From Aerococcus urinaehominis (GTDB lineage: Bacteria > Bacillota > Bacilli > Lactobacillales > Aerococcaceae): a DNA stretch of 64,000 nucleotides. The translations under genes were made by a program, and so were the position numbers. A model generated the notes under the pieces. It was not told the origin of the DNA. It worked only from the letters and a program-made list of their open reading frames with translations, and made no database searches. The stretch is taken from contig NZ_CP014163.1 in assembly GCF_001543245.1 (NCBI RefSeq), positions 886,387-950,386 on the forward strand, in the 5' to 3' direction. Positions within the stretch are counted from its first letter, which is position 1; the number at the start of each line of letters is the position of its first letter. Positions 56,152 through 64,000 of the stretch are shown here, in pieces.

Positions 56152-56796
56152 ATGCTTAATCGTACTAAAAAGAGGTTGAAAACGACTACCTCAATATTAG
56201 AGGTCATTATCGCTATTGTTATTGCTATCGGTGTTGTCATTGGTCTGAAAGATTTTTTTACCTACTTTATTCATATCTACCAGTATGACCCGGCCGAAAC
56301 TTATGAAATCTTCCAGCGCTTCCTGGGTTATGCCTTACTCCTAATCGTTGGCATTGAGCTCATCCTGATGATTCTTTACCACTCTACCAATGCCATTTTA
56401 GAACTAATTCTATTTGTTATTGCCAGGAAAATGCTAATTTATGCTTCAACCATGCTTGACTTGGTCCTAGGCACCCTAGCAATAGCTATTATTTTTGTGG
56501 TCATGCGTTTTTTAGTCACTGATTCTGTCGACGAATTTGTCACAAGACGCAGTAACCAATTCCAAGCCCATGACCTGGTTGGACAGGTAGCCAGCCAGAC
56601 TGGCGTTCAGCTACCTTTTGAGGATACCATGACTTTAGAAGCTGCAATTAAAACTTATGCGGGCCAGCACAACCTACCTATCGCTGCTAGCCAATCCTAT
56701 CTCATTAATAATGGTGTGCTAACCATCACTAGTCTGACCCTTGAGGGAACCATTGACCAAGTCACAGTCAGCAGCCTGCCGCAAACTAAAGAATAA
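56152..56796 (+). CDS. PsiE-like membrane protein
   Basis: A 214-residue protein with four membrane helices (about residues 16-40, 60-80, 85-105 and 105-125) and a small soluble C-terminal domain. The IELILMILYHSTNAILEL and FVIARKMLIY segments resemble the phosphate-starvation-inducible E (PsiE) family, whose role is unknown. The ATG at 56152 follows TTGGAGG at 7 bases. It is transcribed opposite to its neighbours and its terminator is shared with rplL. Moderate confidence for the family. Confidence 0.55.
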   Translation: MLNRTKKRLKTTTSILEVIIAIVIAIGVVIGLKDFFTYFIHIYQYDPAETYEIFQRFLGYALLLIVGIELILMILYHSTNAILELILFVIARKMLIYASTMLDLVLGTLAIAIIFVVMRFLVTDSVDEFVTRRSNQFQAHDLVGQVASQTGVQLPFEDTMTLEAAIKTYAGQHNLPIAASQSYLINNGVLTITSLTLEGTIDQVTVSSLPQTKE

Positions 56797-56800
56797 GCAA

Positions 56801-56829
56801 AAAGCCTGGACAGGAGTCCAGGCTTTTAA
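56801..56829. terminator. Bidirectional terminator between psiE-like gene and rplL
   Basis: AAAAGCCTGGAC/GTCCAGGCTTTT (12 bp, AGGA loop) with T-tracts in both directions. It ends the plus-strand gene and, on the minus strand, rplJ-rplL. Confidence 0.85.
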
Positions 56830-56842
56830 TCTATGGATTTTA

Positions 56843-57211
56843 TTATTTAAGTTCTGCAGAACCGCCAGCTTCTTCGATAGCTGCTTTAAGTGCTTCTGCT
56901 TCTTCAGCAGGAAGACCTTCTTTAACAACTGCAGGTGCACCGTCAACTAAGTCTTTAGCTTCTTTAAGACCTAGGCCAGTAGCTTCACGAACTGCTTTGA
57001 TAACTTTGATCTTAGCATCGCCAGCTGAAGTTAATTCAACGTCAAATTCAGTTTTCTCTTCAGCAGCACCAGCATCGCCGCCACCAGCTACAGCTACAGG
57101 AGCAGCAGCAGATACACCGAATTCTTCTTCGATTGCAGATACTAAATCAGATAATTCTAGGATAGTTGCTTCTTTTAAGTCAGCAATAATTTGTTCAACA
57201 TTTAAAGCCAT
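56843..57211 (-). CDS. rplL: 50S ribosomal protein L7/L12
   Basis: Stalk protein that recruits elongation factors, 122 residues. N-terminal dimerisation domain, Ala/Gly hinge ([17 protein letters not shown]), and the compact C-terminal domain with [20 protein letters not shown]. It lies 59 bases after rplJ and shares its L10 leader. Confidence 0.97.
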   Translation of the reverse strand: MALNVEQIIADLKEATILELSDLVSAIEEEFGVSAAAPVAVAGGGDAGAAEEKTEFDVELTSAGDAKIKVIKAVREATGLGLKEAKDLVDGAPAVVKEGLPAEEAEALKAAIEEAGGSAELK

Positions 57212-57270
57212 TATTATTCCTCCATTTTATATAATTGTACTTGGTAATCTTCTAGATGGATAATGCCAAA

Positions 57271-57777
57271 TTAGGCAACATCTTCTTCTTCTTTTGCTTC
57301 TGCCACTGCTTTGACAGCGTATGCCACATTGCGGACAGGTGCTTGAAGAACTGATAGTAACATAGAAAGTAGACCTTCGCGGTTTGGTAGAGAAGCAATC
57401 CGAGAGATTTCTTCTTTTGAAAGTGTGTTACCTTCAATAACCCCACCTTTAAGTTCTAGAGCTTCTGCTCCTTTAGCGAAATCCTTTAAGATACGTGCAG
57501 GTTCTACAGCATCTTCCATACCAAAAGCAACAGCAGTTGGGCCTTGGAATACTTCGGCATGATAGTCGATTTCCATAGAATCTAAAGCACGACGCATGAT
57601 AGTGTTTTTGATAACTTTGAATTCAACGCCAGCTTCACGTAACTGTTTACGTAACTCAGTCACTTCTTCCACCGTTAAACCTAGGTAATCAACAACAATC
57701 ATTGATTGCGCGGCTTCAATTTTCGCTACAACCTCATCTACTTGCTGTTGTTTTTTAGCAATCATTTGTTCGCTCAC
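57271..57777 (-). CDS. rplJ: 50S ribosomal protein L10
   Basis: L10 anchors the L7/L12 stalk to 23S rRNA, 168 residues. It has [20 protein letters not shown] (about 26-45), [19 protein letters not shown] and a C-terminal helix that binds L12 dimers. GGAGGTGAAACTT precedes the start. L10 (in complex with L12) controls this operon through the leader. Confidence 0.96.
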   Translation of the reverse strand: MSEQMIAKKQQQVDEVVAKIEAAQSMIVVDYLGLTVEEVTELRKQLREAGVEFKVIKNTIMRRALDSMEIDYHAEVFQGPTAVAFGMEDAVEPARILKDFAKGAEALELKGGVIEGNTLSKEEISRIASLPNREGLLSMLLSVLQAPVRNVAYAVKAVAEAKEEEDVA

Positions 57778-57784
57778 TAAGTTT

Positions 57785-57950
57785 CACCTCCATAGATTTT
57801 TTAGAGTTTTTAATAAAAAAACTCTATGTCCAAAGACATAGAGGATCTTAATAAAGCCACATCGGTGTGACCTAACTGGATCTTCCTCGGCTAGAAATTA
57901 AGGCAAAGCCGCTAGCTGTCTTCGGTAAGCAATTGATTTTCATCAACGAT
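57785..57950 (-). promoter_or_regulatory. Ribosomal protein L10 leader
   Basis: The minus strand between the promoter and rplJ shows the L10-leader pattern known from Firmicutes, including GACAGCTAGCGGC, TTAATTTCTAGCCGAGG and GTCACACCGATGTGGC. It ends in a hairpin CTCTATGTC/GACATAGAG (57822-57843) with a U-run (57815-57821). L10-L12 binding should favour the terminator and so repress rplJL. Confidence 0.85.
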
Positions 57951-57954
57951 AGTT

Positions 57955-57983
57955 ATATTACCAGAATGACTCAGTTAGGTCAA
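57955..57983 (-). promoter_or_regulatory. Sigma-A promoter of rplJL
   Basis: Minus-strand TTGACC (plus 57978-57983), 17 bases, TAATAT (57955-57960). The start would be just before the L10 leader. Confidence 0.75.
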
Positions 57984-57996
57984 CACTTTTTTATCT

Positions 57997-59400
57997 TTAT
58001 TTGAAAACTGCCTTAATTTCAACATAATCATCGATACCAAAACGACCTTTTTCTCGGCCTACACCCGATTGCTTGTAGCCACCAAAGGGTGCGTGGTCAG
58101 GCATACTGGCACCATTAATAATCACATTGCCTGTTCGCATAGCCTGAGCCACCTCTAGTGCTGGACCTTCTGGGCCAACTACTGCTCCTGACAAGCCATA
58201 AATTGAATCATTTGCTTGTTTAATAGCATCTTCTGTGTCTTGATAGGTCAGAATAGTTAGCACAGGACCGAAAATTTCCTCTTGGGCAATTGACATGCGA
58301 TTATCAGCCTCAACAAAGACAGTTGGTGCCACAAAGTACCCTGGTCGCTCTAAGCGGTAACCACCCGTTAATAATTCGGCGCCCTCAGCCTGTCCTTGAT
58401 CGATATATTCAAGAACTGTTTCCATCTGTCCTTTTGAAACCATAGGCCCAATGACTGTATCCGCGTCACTTGGGTCGCCCTGTTGGATAGTGTCAATATA
58501 GTCTTTTACTACTTGCTTGGTCCGATCATATTCATCAGCAGGTATTAATAAACGAGTCAGGGCTGAACAAGTTTGACCAGAGTTGTTAACACAGCTATCA
58601 ACTGCTTGCTTCACAGCTGCTTGTAGGTCGCCACCTGGCAAGTAAATCAAGGCCGATTTCCCACCTAACTCTAATACTAGTTGCTTAACTGTACTAGCCG
58701 CCTTATGATAAAGTCCTTGACCCACTTCCGTTGAACCAGTAAAGGAAATTAAATCTACATCTGGGTGGCCAGCTAGGTAGTCCCCCGTCTCACTACCTGA
58801 TCCAGTGACTAGATTGAAAACACCAGCTGGCAAACCAGCCTCTTCAATAATTTCAGCATAAATCATGGCTGTTAGTGGTGTTTCTGAAGCTGGTTTGACG
58901 ACAATCGTGTTACCGGCCACTAGAGCTGGTGTTAACTTACGCTGGATTTGATTTAAAGGATAATTCCAAGGTGTAATCGCTGCGACCACACCCACACCTT
59001 CACGTCTAATCACCGCATTATCCAAATCTTCCTGGAATGGATATTGACGCGCCTGGTCTAAGGTTGCCTGACTCTCCTTAATTGCCATCGGTGCCTGACG
59101 CTGGCAAGAAAAGGTCTTACTTGCCCCTAGCTCAGCCACAATTGTAGCAGCAATTTCATCCTGGCGGGCAGCCAAACCCTCCTCAACTTTTTCTAGGAAG
59201 GAAATACGCTGGTCAACATGCAATTGGCTCCATGGCAAAAAGGCTTTTTTAGCCGCTGCTACGGCACGATCTACATCAGCCTGGCCAGCCTTGGGTACGC
59301 GTCCAATTACTTCTTCGTTAGCAGGATTAATGACGTCAATCATTTCACCACTACTGGCATCTTGCCACTGGTTATCAATAAAAAGTTGGTAATCCCTCAT
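57997..59400 (-). CDS. NAD(P)-dependent aldehyde dehydrogenase
   Basis: A 467-residue aldehyde dehydrogenase. The cofactor loop FTGSTEVGQ (about residues 222-230), the general base in LVLELGGKSALIYLPG (about 244-259) and the nucleophilic Cys in NNSGQTCSALTRLL (about 275-288) are complete. It belongs to the broad ALDH family near AldA/YwdH; the substrate is not known. The ATG at 59400 is behind TAGGAGGAG; the frame extends 29 codons without conservation. The gene stands between rplA and rplJ, normally adjacent, so it is a lineage-specific insertion. Confidence 0.88.
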   Translation of the reverse strand: MRDYQLFIDNQWQDASSGEMIDVINPANEEVIGRVPKAGQADVDRAVAAAKKAFLPWSQLHVDQRISFLEKVEEGLAARQDEIAATIVAELGASKTFSCQRQAPMAIKESQATLDQARQYPFQEDLDNAVIRREGVGVVAAITPWNYPLNQIQRKLTPALVAGNTIVVKPASETPLTAMIYAEIIEEAGLPAGVFNLVTGSGSETGDYLAGHPDVDLISFTGSTEVGQGLYHKAASTVKQLVLELGGKSALIYLPGGDLQAAVKQAVDSCVNNSGQTCSALTRLLIPADEYDRTKQVVKDYIDTIQQGDPSDADTVIGPMVSKGQMETVLEYIDQGQAEGAELLTGGYRLERPGYFVAPTVFVEADNRMSIAQEEIFGPVLTILTYQDTEDAIKQANDSIYGLSGAVVGPEGPALEVAQAMRTGNVIINGASMPDHAPFGGYKQSGVGREKGRFGIDDYVEIKAVFK

Positions 59401-59500
59401 ATTTTCTCCTCCTAGTTTGTAAGGCTTACATCTTATAACAAGGATACCACGAGCCCTTCTATGCTTACAAATGATAACCCTAGTCAACTAGGAATTATAA

Positions 59501-59528
59501 TAAAAAAACCTGGACTGCAGTCCAGGTT
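59501..59528 (-). terminator. Terminator of rplK-rplA
   Basis: AACCTGGACTGCAGTCCAGGTT palindrome (59507-59528; 11-bp arms that meet directly) with a run of A on the plus side (59502-59508), i.e. U-tract in the minus direction. It lies a few bases past the rplA stop. Confidence 0.85.
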
Positions 59529-59538
59529 AAATATCTAA

Positions 59539-60228
59539 TTATAGAGAGTTAACATCAACTTTGACACCAGGTCCCATAGTTGAAGTCACTACTAAGTTAC
59601 GTACATAAGTACCCTTAGCTGAAGCAGGTTTCACACGTAAAATAGTTTCGTGTAAAGCCTTGAAGTTTTCAACTAAGTCTTCGTTACTGAATGACACTTT
59701 ACCGATTGGCACATGAACATTACCAGATTTATCAGCTCGGTAAGTTACTTGACCAGCTTTGATATCAGTTACGGCTTTAGTCACATCTTGTGTTACTGTA
59801 CCAGTTTTAGGGTTAGGCATTAAACCTTTAGGACCTAAAACGCGACCCAAGCGACCAATTTGACCCATCATATCTGGTGTTGCTACGATAACGTCAAATT
59901 CAAACCAACCTTCATTGATTTTGTCGATGAATTCTTGCTCACCAACATAGTCAGCACCGGCTGCACGCGCTTCTTCAGCTTTTTCGCCTTTAGCAAAAAC
60001 TAAAACGCGTTGGGTGTTACCAGTACCATTAGGTAATACCATAGCACCGCGGATTTGTTGGTCGTTCTTCTTAACATCGATACCTAAGCGGTAAGCAACT
60101 TCAACAGTTGCATCAAAGTTAGTGTATGAGTTTTCTTGGATAATTTTTACTGCTTCATCAGCTGCATAAATTTGATTCTTGTCAAATTTCTCTGCAACCG
60201 CTAATTGTTTCTTAGATTTTTTTGCCAT
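59539..60228 (-). CDS. rplA: 50S ribosomal protein L1
   Basis: L1 forms the mobile L1 stalk and represses its own operon. 229 residues, with the signature [22 protein letters not shown] (about residues 117-138, cited as positions) and [14 protein letters not shown] at the N-terminal half. It is 72 bases after rplK. A putative L1 site is in the leader of rplK. Confidence 0.97.
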   Translation of the reverse strand: MAKKSKKQLAVAEKFDKNQIYAADEAVKIIQENSYTNFDATVEVAYRLGIDVKKNDQQIRGAMVLPNGTGNTQRVLVFAKGEKAEEARAAGADYVGEQEFIDKINEGWFEFDVIVATPDMMGQIGRLGRVLGPKGLMPNPKTGTVTQDVTKAVTDIKAGQVTYRADKSGNVHVPIGKVSFSNEDLVENFKALHETILRVKPASAKGTYVRNLVVTSTMGPGVKVDVNSL

Positions 60229-60300
60229 TATTTTTATTCCTCCTTGTGGTTTTAGCGGATAGTCCTCCCACGATTGTTATCGTTTGACGGTTTACTTTAA

Positions 60301-60726
60301 TTAGCCTTCAACAACGAAGCCCATTGAGCGTGCAGTACCTTCTACCATACGCATAGCAGCTTCAACATCGGCAGCATTTAAGTCTTCCATTTTAGTTTCA
60401 GCAATTTCACGGACTTGGTCACGTGTAACTGTTGCTACTTTATTTTTATTTGGCTCACCAGAACCTTTTTCAGTTCCTGCAGCTTTTTTAAGTAATACAG
60501 CTGCTGGTGGGGTTTTTGTAATAAAGCTAAATGAACGATCTTCGTAAACTGTAATAACGACCGGAATAATCATACCTTGTTGGTCTTTAGTACGTTCATT
60601 GAATTCTTTAGTAAATCCCATAATGTTGATACCAGCTTGACCTAATGCAGGACCTACTGGTGGCGCAGGACTAGCTTGACCTGCAGGAATTTGTAATTTA
60701 ACGATTGAATCTACTTTTTTTGCCAC
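60301..60726 (-). CDS. rplK: 50S ribosomal protein L11
   Basis: L11 binds the GTPase-associated centre of 23S rRNA. With the GTG start at 60726 ([20 protein letters not shown] onward) it has 141 residues, exactly the family size; AAGGAGG lies 8 bases before the GTG. The upstream part of the frame is leader sequence, not protein. GVNI(M)GF-type segments ([15 protein letters not shown]) and the C-terminal [15 protein letters not shown] are present. Confidence 0.96.
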   Translation of the reverse strand: MAKKVDSIVKLQIPAGQASPAPPVGPALGQAGINIMGFTKEFNERTKDQQGMIIPVVITVYEDRSFSFITKTPPAAVLLKKAAGTEKGSGEPNKNKVATVTRDQVREIAETKMEDLNAADVEAAMRMVEGTARSMGFVVEG

Positions 60727-60756
60727 GACACATTCCTCCTTGTTTCTGTTCGTGTT

Positions 60757-60792
60757 GTGGTTTAATGGGGCAGCAATTTTTACCCCTCCCAC
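60757..60792 (-). promoter_or_regulatory. Putative L1-binding leader of rplK-rplA
   Basis: Minus-strand GTGG-GA-GGGG ... CCCC-ATTAAA-CCAC makes a helix with an asymmetric internal loop like the L1 site on 23S rRNA helix 77 and on L11 operon leaders. It lies about 30 bases before the rplK start. L1 repressing L11-L1 translation is the known pattern in other bacteria. Confidence 0.55.
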
Positions 60793-60852
60793 AGTGTGTT
60801 TGCCACACATCTTGGTATTAAACCATATTTAGCTTAAAATAGCAAGCTTTTT

Positions 60853-61407
60853 CTAAATTTTATCAACTTGGTCAAAGTTAACTTCCGCATTGGTCTCACG
60901 GCCAAACATCTCTACAATCACTTTGAGCTTACCATGCTCGTTGTCGATTTCTTCAACCCGACCTTCCATACCATCGAAGGCACCATCAGTAATTAAGACC
61001 ACTTCACCCAAGTCAAACTCAATATCCCGGTGACGGCTGGCCATACCTTGGCTACGTAAAATATTGCTTACTTCCTCTGGTAAGAGTGGGGTTGGTTTAG
61101 AACCCTGTCCGTGTGAGCCTAAGAAACCAGTAACCCCCGGCGTATTACGCACAACAAACCAGGCTTCATCGGACATTATCATTTCCACTAACACATAACC
61201 CGGGAAAGTTTTGACCATCACAGACTTGGTTTCACCATTTTTATTACGCTTAACTTGCTCCTCCTCAGGTACAACAACCGTGAAGATATAATCTGCCATC
61301 CCCATGGAGGTGATCCGCATCTCTAAATTTTGTTTAACTTTGTTTTCATACCCAGAATAGGTGTGAAGGACGTACCATTGCTTGGATTGCTCTAATTGTT
61401 CTACCAC
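60853..61407 (-). CDS. nusG: Transcription termination/antitermination protein NusG
   Basis: NusG binds the clamp of RNA polymerase and affects pausing and termination. NGN domain begins QWYVLHTYSGYENKVKQNLE (about residues 9-28) with FPGYVLVEM (about 67-75) and GVTGFLGS; the KOW domain is VVLITDGAFDGMEGRVEEID (about 130-149). Frame extends to TTG 61431 which lacks an SD; the GTG at 61407 has GAGGA 7 bases before it and gives the typical length, 184 residues. Confidence 0.95.
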   Translation of the reverse strand: MVEQLEQSKQWYVLHTYSGYENKVKQNLEMRITSMGMADYIFTVVVPEEEQVKRNKNGETKSVMVKTFPGYVLVEMIMSDEAWFVVRNTPGVTGFLGSHGQGSKPTPLLPEEVSNILRSQGMASRHRDIEFDLGEVVLITDGAFDGMEGRVEEIDNEHGKLKVIVEMFGRETNAEVNFDQVDKI

Positions 61408-61433
61408 AGACGCTTCCTCTTTCTTTTTCAAAT

Positions 61434-61463
61434 TAAAAAACCTCTCAACGATGTGAAAGGTTT
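61434..61463 (-). terminator. Hairpin with U-tract between secE and nusG
   Basis: Minus-strand AACCTTTCA / TTGAGAGGTT, about 9 bp, 5-base loop, followed by TTTTTT. It lies upstream of nusG and after secE, so it could partly end the rpmG-secE transcript or attenuate nusG. Confidence 0.65.
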
Positions 61464-61532
61464 TATCCGCAACTTCTTCCCTTTAAGTTTACCATAAAGT
61501 AAAAGGACTTGCGACATTTTATTGGCTTCCTT

Positions 61533-61706
61533 TTAAACTTGTAAGAACCAATTAAAGGCTTGGGTTGCTGCCCAGTCAACTAGGCCAAGGAATACAGCAA
61601 CAACAATAATTGTTGCTACAACAATACCGGTATACCGCATTAATTCGCGGCCAGTTGGCCAAGTGACCATTTTCATCTCATGAAAAACGCCCTTGATGAA
61701 GCCCAT
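61533..61706 (-). CDS. secE: Preprotein translocase subunit SecE
   Basis: A 57-residue single-helix clamp of the SecYEG channel. The sequence GFIKGVFHEMKMVTWPTGRE has the conserved K-x-V-x-W-P cytosolic motif (residues about 12-18), followed by one membrane helix (about residues 24-45). The stop is at 61533. AAAGG lies 8 bases before the ATG. Placed between rpmG and nusG as in almost all Firmicutes. Confidence 0.95.
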   Translation of the reverse strand: MGFIKGVFHEMKMVTWPTGRELMRYTGIVVATIIVVAVFLGLVDWAATQAFNWFLQV

Positions 61707-61733
61707 AATAACATCCTTTCTCTCACTTCTCCG

Positions 61734-61886
61734 CTACTTGGTTTGTTTATGGAGGGTGTGCTTGTTGCAGTATTTACAGAATTTCTTTACTTCTAACCGT
61801 TCCGTACGATTAGCGGGGTTTACTTTAACCGTATAATTTCTTTGACCACATTCAGTACAGGCCAGAGTAATTTTAGCAACTGCCAT
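61734..61886 (-). CDS. rpmG: 50S ribosomal protein L33, zinc form
   Basis: 50 residues: [20 protein letters not shown]... with CTEC and CKYC, i.e. two CxxC pairs (zinc-binding C+ form; Cys about 10, 13, 37, 40). The C+ form may be replaced by a C- paralogue under zinc limitation; any such paralogue lies outside this window. It lies between the SigH-like gene and secE, as B. subtilis rpmGB. Confidence 0.93.
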   Translation of the reverse strand: MAVAKITLACTECGQRNYTVKVNPANRTERLEVKKFCKYCNKHTLHKQTK

Positions 61887-61963
61887 CGACGCGCACTTCC
61901 TTTGTTTTACTTATATTTAAACATGATAAATGGCTTTTTTTCAAAAGTCAATAAGAATCAGTA

Positions 61964-61988
61964 AGGAGCCAAGGCTAGCCCTGGCTCC
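61964..61988 (-). terminator. Weak hairpin after the SigH-like gene
   Basis: GGAGCCA/TGGCTCC with inner GGCTAGCC, in the minus direction, about 17 bases past the stop. No strong U-tract, so only weak termination is proposed. Confidence 0.4.
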
Positions 61989-62004
61989 AATTTTATCACT
62001 AGTA

Positions 62005-62607
62005 TTAATCAAAATAATAGAGTCGTTTTAGTCGACAGCGTTGCTGGGCACGGCTGACTTGAGAGACTGAGCATGATAGTTGGCTAGCTATCTCTTTAAC
62101 AGTTTTACCTGCTAAACTAAGATCAAAGACTAGCCGCTCTAATTCAGATAAAGCCTGACGGTATTCAGCATAGGATTCCCTAATAATCACTCTATTTTCA
62201 GGGTTATCAGAAGCTGAAGGCGTAAGCAAATGTTCATGCCAGCAGCCATCAGGAAACTTATCTTCCAAATAACTTTTATGCTTATCACTTAGACGTTTAA
62301 CAGCATTCTCAGCTCGTACGAGATCAACCATACGATTATGATAAGTTCTTTTGATAAAGGCAGCAAAAGATACATCACTGTTAACTTTAAATTCTTTAGT
62401 GGCCTTATTAAGTGACACGAGTAACTCTTGAATATAATCATCGCTATCCATTAACTGGATGCGATAGCTACGACTAGCAGCATAGGCTAAAGGAAGGTAA
62501 CGACGCGCAAGGGTCCGAAAAGCTTCCTCATCTCCATTCTGCCATCTTTTAATCAGGTCTTTATCAGATAACGCCTTATAAAATAATTCTTCATTATTTT
62601 GAACCAC
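62005..62607 (-). CDS. sigH: SigH-like RNA polymerase sigma factor
   Basis: Sigma-70 family protein of 200 residues with region 2 (about residues 15-90; DSDDYIQELLVSLNKATKEF) and region 4 with the HTH GKTVKEIASQLSCSVSQVSR (about 167-186). The place between rae1 and rpmG-secE-nusG is that of B. subtilis sigH, which in non-sporulating relatives (and as ComX in streptococci) drives competence genes. Similarity is that of a diverged orthologue; the target genes are unknown. Start GTG behind GAGGAGGAAGCT. Confidence 0.8.
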   Translation of the reverse strand: MVQNNEELFYKALSDKDLIKRWQNGDEEAFRTLARRYLPLAYAASRSYRIQLMDSDDYIQELLVSLNKATKEFKVNSDVSFAAFIKRTYHNRMVDLVRAENAVKRLSDKHKSYLEDKFPDGCWHEHLLTPSASDNPENRVIIRESYAEYRQALSELERLVFDLSLAGKTVKEIASQLSCSVSQVSRAQQRCRLKRLYYFD

Positions 62608-62631
62608 AGCTTCCTCCTCGATTAAAATCGT

Positions 62632-63159
62632 TTATTGGTCACTAAGATTATCCAGCAAATACTTTAGTTGCTTCATCTGATGACTAGTCCAAGGCGAACG
62701 GCGGCGGTAACGGCGATGGTTATAATCATTATTTTCGCTAATAATTTCTTTTTCAGTACCAATCACATCCCGCCACAATTCATTGGCTGACTTACGTAGG
62801 GCCCCTTTTTGAAAAACTAACCACTGTTCGGCTAGATCACTAGTTGCCACTGTCACATTAGTCAACACATTCACTCGGTCTTCTATCATCGCTTCTATAA
62901 ATTGATCAGCAGTTTCCCCTTCTCCTGTAAAGACCACCTCCAGTCGAAATTGCTGGTATCGCTGGCTAATGCCGGGCACGAACTGGGCGTCAAAAACAAC
63001 CCAAGTGTCAATATCATGATAAGCAGAATAGTTAGACAAAAGGGCCAGTAGCAAATCTCTTGCCGCCGCCATTTGGTCCTGGTCTTTCAACTGGACTAAT
63101 GGCGGCCAAGCACCAATCATATTGTAGCCATCAACAATAAGTTGCTCTCGCCTCGCCAT
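62632..63159 (-). CDS. rae1: NYN-domain ribonuclease Rae1/YacP
   Basis: A 175-residue NYN/PIN-like nuclease. The start VDGYNMIGAWPP carries the first catalytic Asp (about residue 9), followed by VVFDAQFVPG (about 55-64), GEGETADQFIEAMIEDR (about 77-93) and VATSDLAEQWL (about 101-111). B. subtilis Rae1 (YacP) cuts mRNA inside the ribosome A site. It lies between rlmB and the SigH-like gene, the order of B. subtilis. Confidence 0.9.
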   Translation of the reverse strand: MARREQLIVDGYNMIGAWPPLVQLKDQDQMAAARDLLLALLSNYSAYHDIDTWVVFDAQFVPGISQRYQQFRLEVVFTGEGETADQFIEAMIEDRVNVLTNVTVATSDLAEQWLVFQKGALRKSANELWRDVIGTEKEIISENNDYNHRRYRRRSPWTSHQMKQLKYLLDNLSDQ

Positions 63160-63169
63160 CTTCTCCCTC

Positions 63170-63934
63170 CTATCCTTTAGCTCTTTGCCGCTTCTCCAAT
63201 ACCTTGTAACTGATTAAGGCACAAGCCACACTGGCATTCAGACTCTGGACATGCCCTACCATAGGGATAGTCACCGTTCCATCTAGCTCTTTAGCTAGAC
63301 CAGGCGAAATGCCTTTGCCCTCGTTGCCAATCACGATAGCTAGCGGCAAATCAGCCTGCATCTCCCAGTAGCTTTGACCTTGCATATCAGTTCCAAATAC
63401 CCACACACCAGCCGCCTTGAGTTTTTTAACCGTTTGGCGCAGGTTGGTTACCCGGGCCACCGGCACATGCTCAATCGCACCAGTCGAAGTCTTGGCCACC
63501 GTCTGGGTCAGACCAACCGCCCGTCGGTTAGGGATAATCACCCCATGTACCCCGCACGCATCAGCTGTCCGCAAGATAGAGCCAAGATTATGTGGATCTT
63601 CAATACCATCTAAAATCAAAATAAAAGGCAGTTCTTGACGACTGCTAGCCAGCGCTAGCATATCGTCGATATCGGCGTATTCATAAGCCGCTACAGCTGC
63701 AACTACCCCTTGGTGGTTTGCATGGTCAGTCAGTTCATTTAGCTTCTTTTTAGGCACAAAATTAACTAGAATCTTTTCTTTTTTAGCCCGGCCTACTAAC
63801 TTAGCTAAGGCCTGTTTATCGGCCTGGTCTTGGACAAATAACTTGTTAAAAGGACGACCAGCAGACATGGCTTCATTTACAGCATGAATACCATAAATGA
63901 AATCTTCCTGGCTCCTTTTTTGGTCTTTAGTCAT
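63170..63934 (-). CDS. rlmB: 23S rRNA (guanosine2251-2'-O)-methyltransferase RlmB
   Basis: A SPOUT-class knot methyltransferase, 254 residues. The N-terminal substrate-binding domain begins DFIYGIHAVNEAM. The three trefoil-knot motifs are ILDGIEDPHNLGSILRTADA (about residues 106-125), IVIGNEGKGISPGL (about 201-214) and IPMVGHVQSLNASVA (about 223-237). The target guanosine assignment is by the RlmB family; some Firmicute YacO proteins may differ. Its start overlaps the end of the preceding gene by 8 bases. Confidence 0.9.
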   Translation of the reverse strand: MTKDQKRSQEDFIYGIHAVNEAMSAGRPFNKLFVQDQADKQALAKLVGRAKKEKILVNFVPKKKLNELTDHANHQGVVAAVAAYEYADIDDMLALASSRQELPFILILDGIEDPHNLGSILRTADACGVHGVIIPNRRAVGLTQTVAKTSTGAIEHVPVARVTNLRQTVKKLKAAGVWVFGTDMQGQSYWEMQADLPLAIVIGNEGKGISPGLAKELDGTVTIPMVGHVQSLNASVACALISYKVLEKRQRAKG

Positions 63935-64000
63935 GGCTACTCTCCTCTAAATAAGTGATACCCCATTCAGCAACCGCTTTAAATCGACTCGGCTGGCTCA
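63927..64000 (-). CDS. mrnC: C-terminal end of mini-ribonuclease III, partial
   Basis: Only the last 23 codons are within the window; the frame reads ...RFKAVAEWGITYLEESSHD and stops at 63927-63929. The location before rlmB is that of mrnC (yazC) in Firmicutes. The amino acids alone cannot prove it. The stop overlaps the start of rlmB, implying coupling. Confidence 0.5.
   Translation of the reverse strand, partial: SQPSRFKAVAEWGITYLEESSHD

Overview
The window looks like chromosomal backbone of a low-to-mid GC Gram-positive bacterium of the order Lactobacillales. Pointers are the RpoE delta subunit of RNA polymerase, CtsR/ClpC without McsA/McsB beside them, a V-type Na+-ATPase operon of Enterococcus hirae type (ntp), YabA, no sporulation genes, SD-dependent starts with many TTG/GTG codons, and a SigH-like factor in its usual place beside rpmG-secE-nusG. 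Family Aerococcaceae is my guess from general gene content. It is an inference, not a demonstrated assignment. I see no prophage, insertion sequence or CRISPR array.

Layout. 1-7 kb: rpoE and a DUF1934 gene (minus), lipL-like and ywfO-like genes (plus), a class I aminotransferase, and a DUF1129 membrane protein coupled to a FAD oxidoreductase. 7-17 kb: a long minus-strand housekeeping run (mscL, ydcF-like, rsmI, yazA, trmN6, yabA, holB, tmk, recR, ybaB, dnaX, LOG-family protein), broken once by a plus-strand GNAT gene where ricT/yaaT is usually found. 17-25 kb: nrdD-nrdG behind two NrdR-box-like sites, recQ, an M-box riboswitch with mgtE, and metY. 25-34 kb: SRP RNA, a possible 54-aa membrane protein, then the nine-gene V-ATPase operon. 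34-42 kb: tadA, nagB, psuG, a small membrane-anchored protein, clpC-ctsR with a clear CtsR operator, an alpha/beta hydrolase and an Nth whose Fe-S ligands are degenerate. 42-44.5 kb: seven tRNA genes on the minus strand, then a lipoprotein gene and a prepilin peptidase gene enclosed by an inverted pair of related intergenic elements. 44.5-64 kb: rpoC-rpoB with their own promoter and leader, an opuA-type glycine betaine ABC transporter, an rsmC-like methyltransferase, a PsiE-like gene, rplL-rplJ with an L10 leader, an aldehyde dehydrogenase, rplA-rplK with an L1-type leader, nusG, secE, rpmG, sigH-like, rae1, rlmB and the end of an mrnC-like gene.

The genes serve mainly replication and repair (dnaX, holB, yabA, recR, ybaB, recQ, nth), transcription and translation (rpoBCE, nusG, ribosomal proteins, tRNAs, modification enzymes), ion and osmotic homeostasis (V-ATPase, OpuA, MscL, MgtE) and anaerobic dNTP synthesis. 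The most notable observations are a valine at the rifampicin-pocket position equivalent to E. coli RpoB D516, the paired intergenic elements around 42.9 and 44.4 kb, an M-box followed by a helix that would hide the mgtE ribosome-binding site, an 8-bp palindrome over the -35 region of the V-ATPase promoter, and the apparent loss of darA and ricT from the tmk-holB-yabA cluster. No wholly new multi-gene system is evident; the window is mostly conserved core genome.
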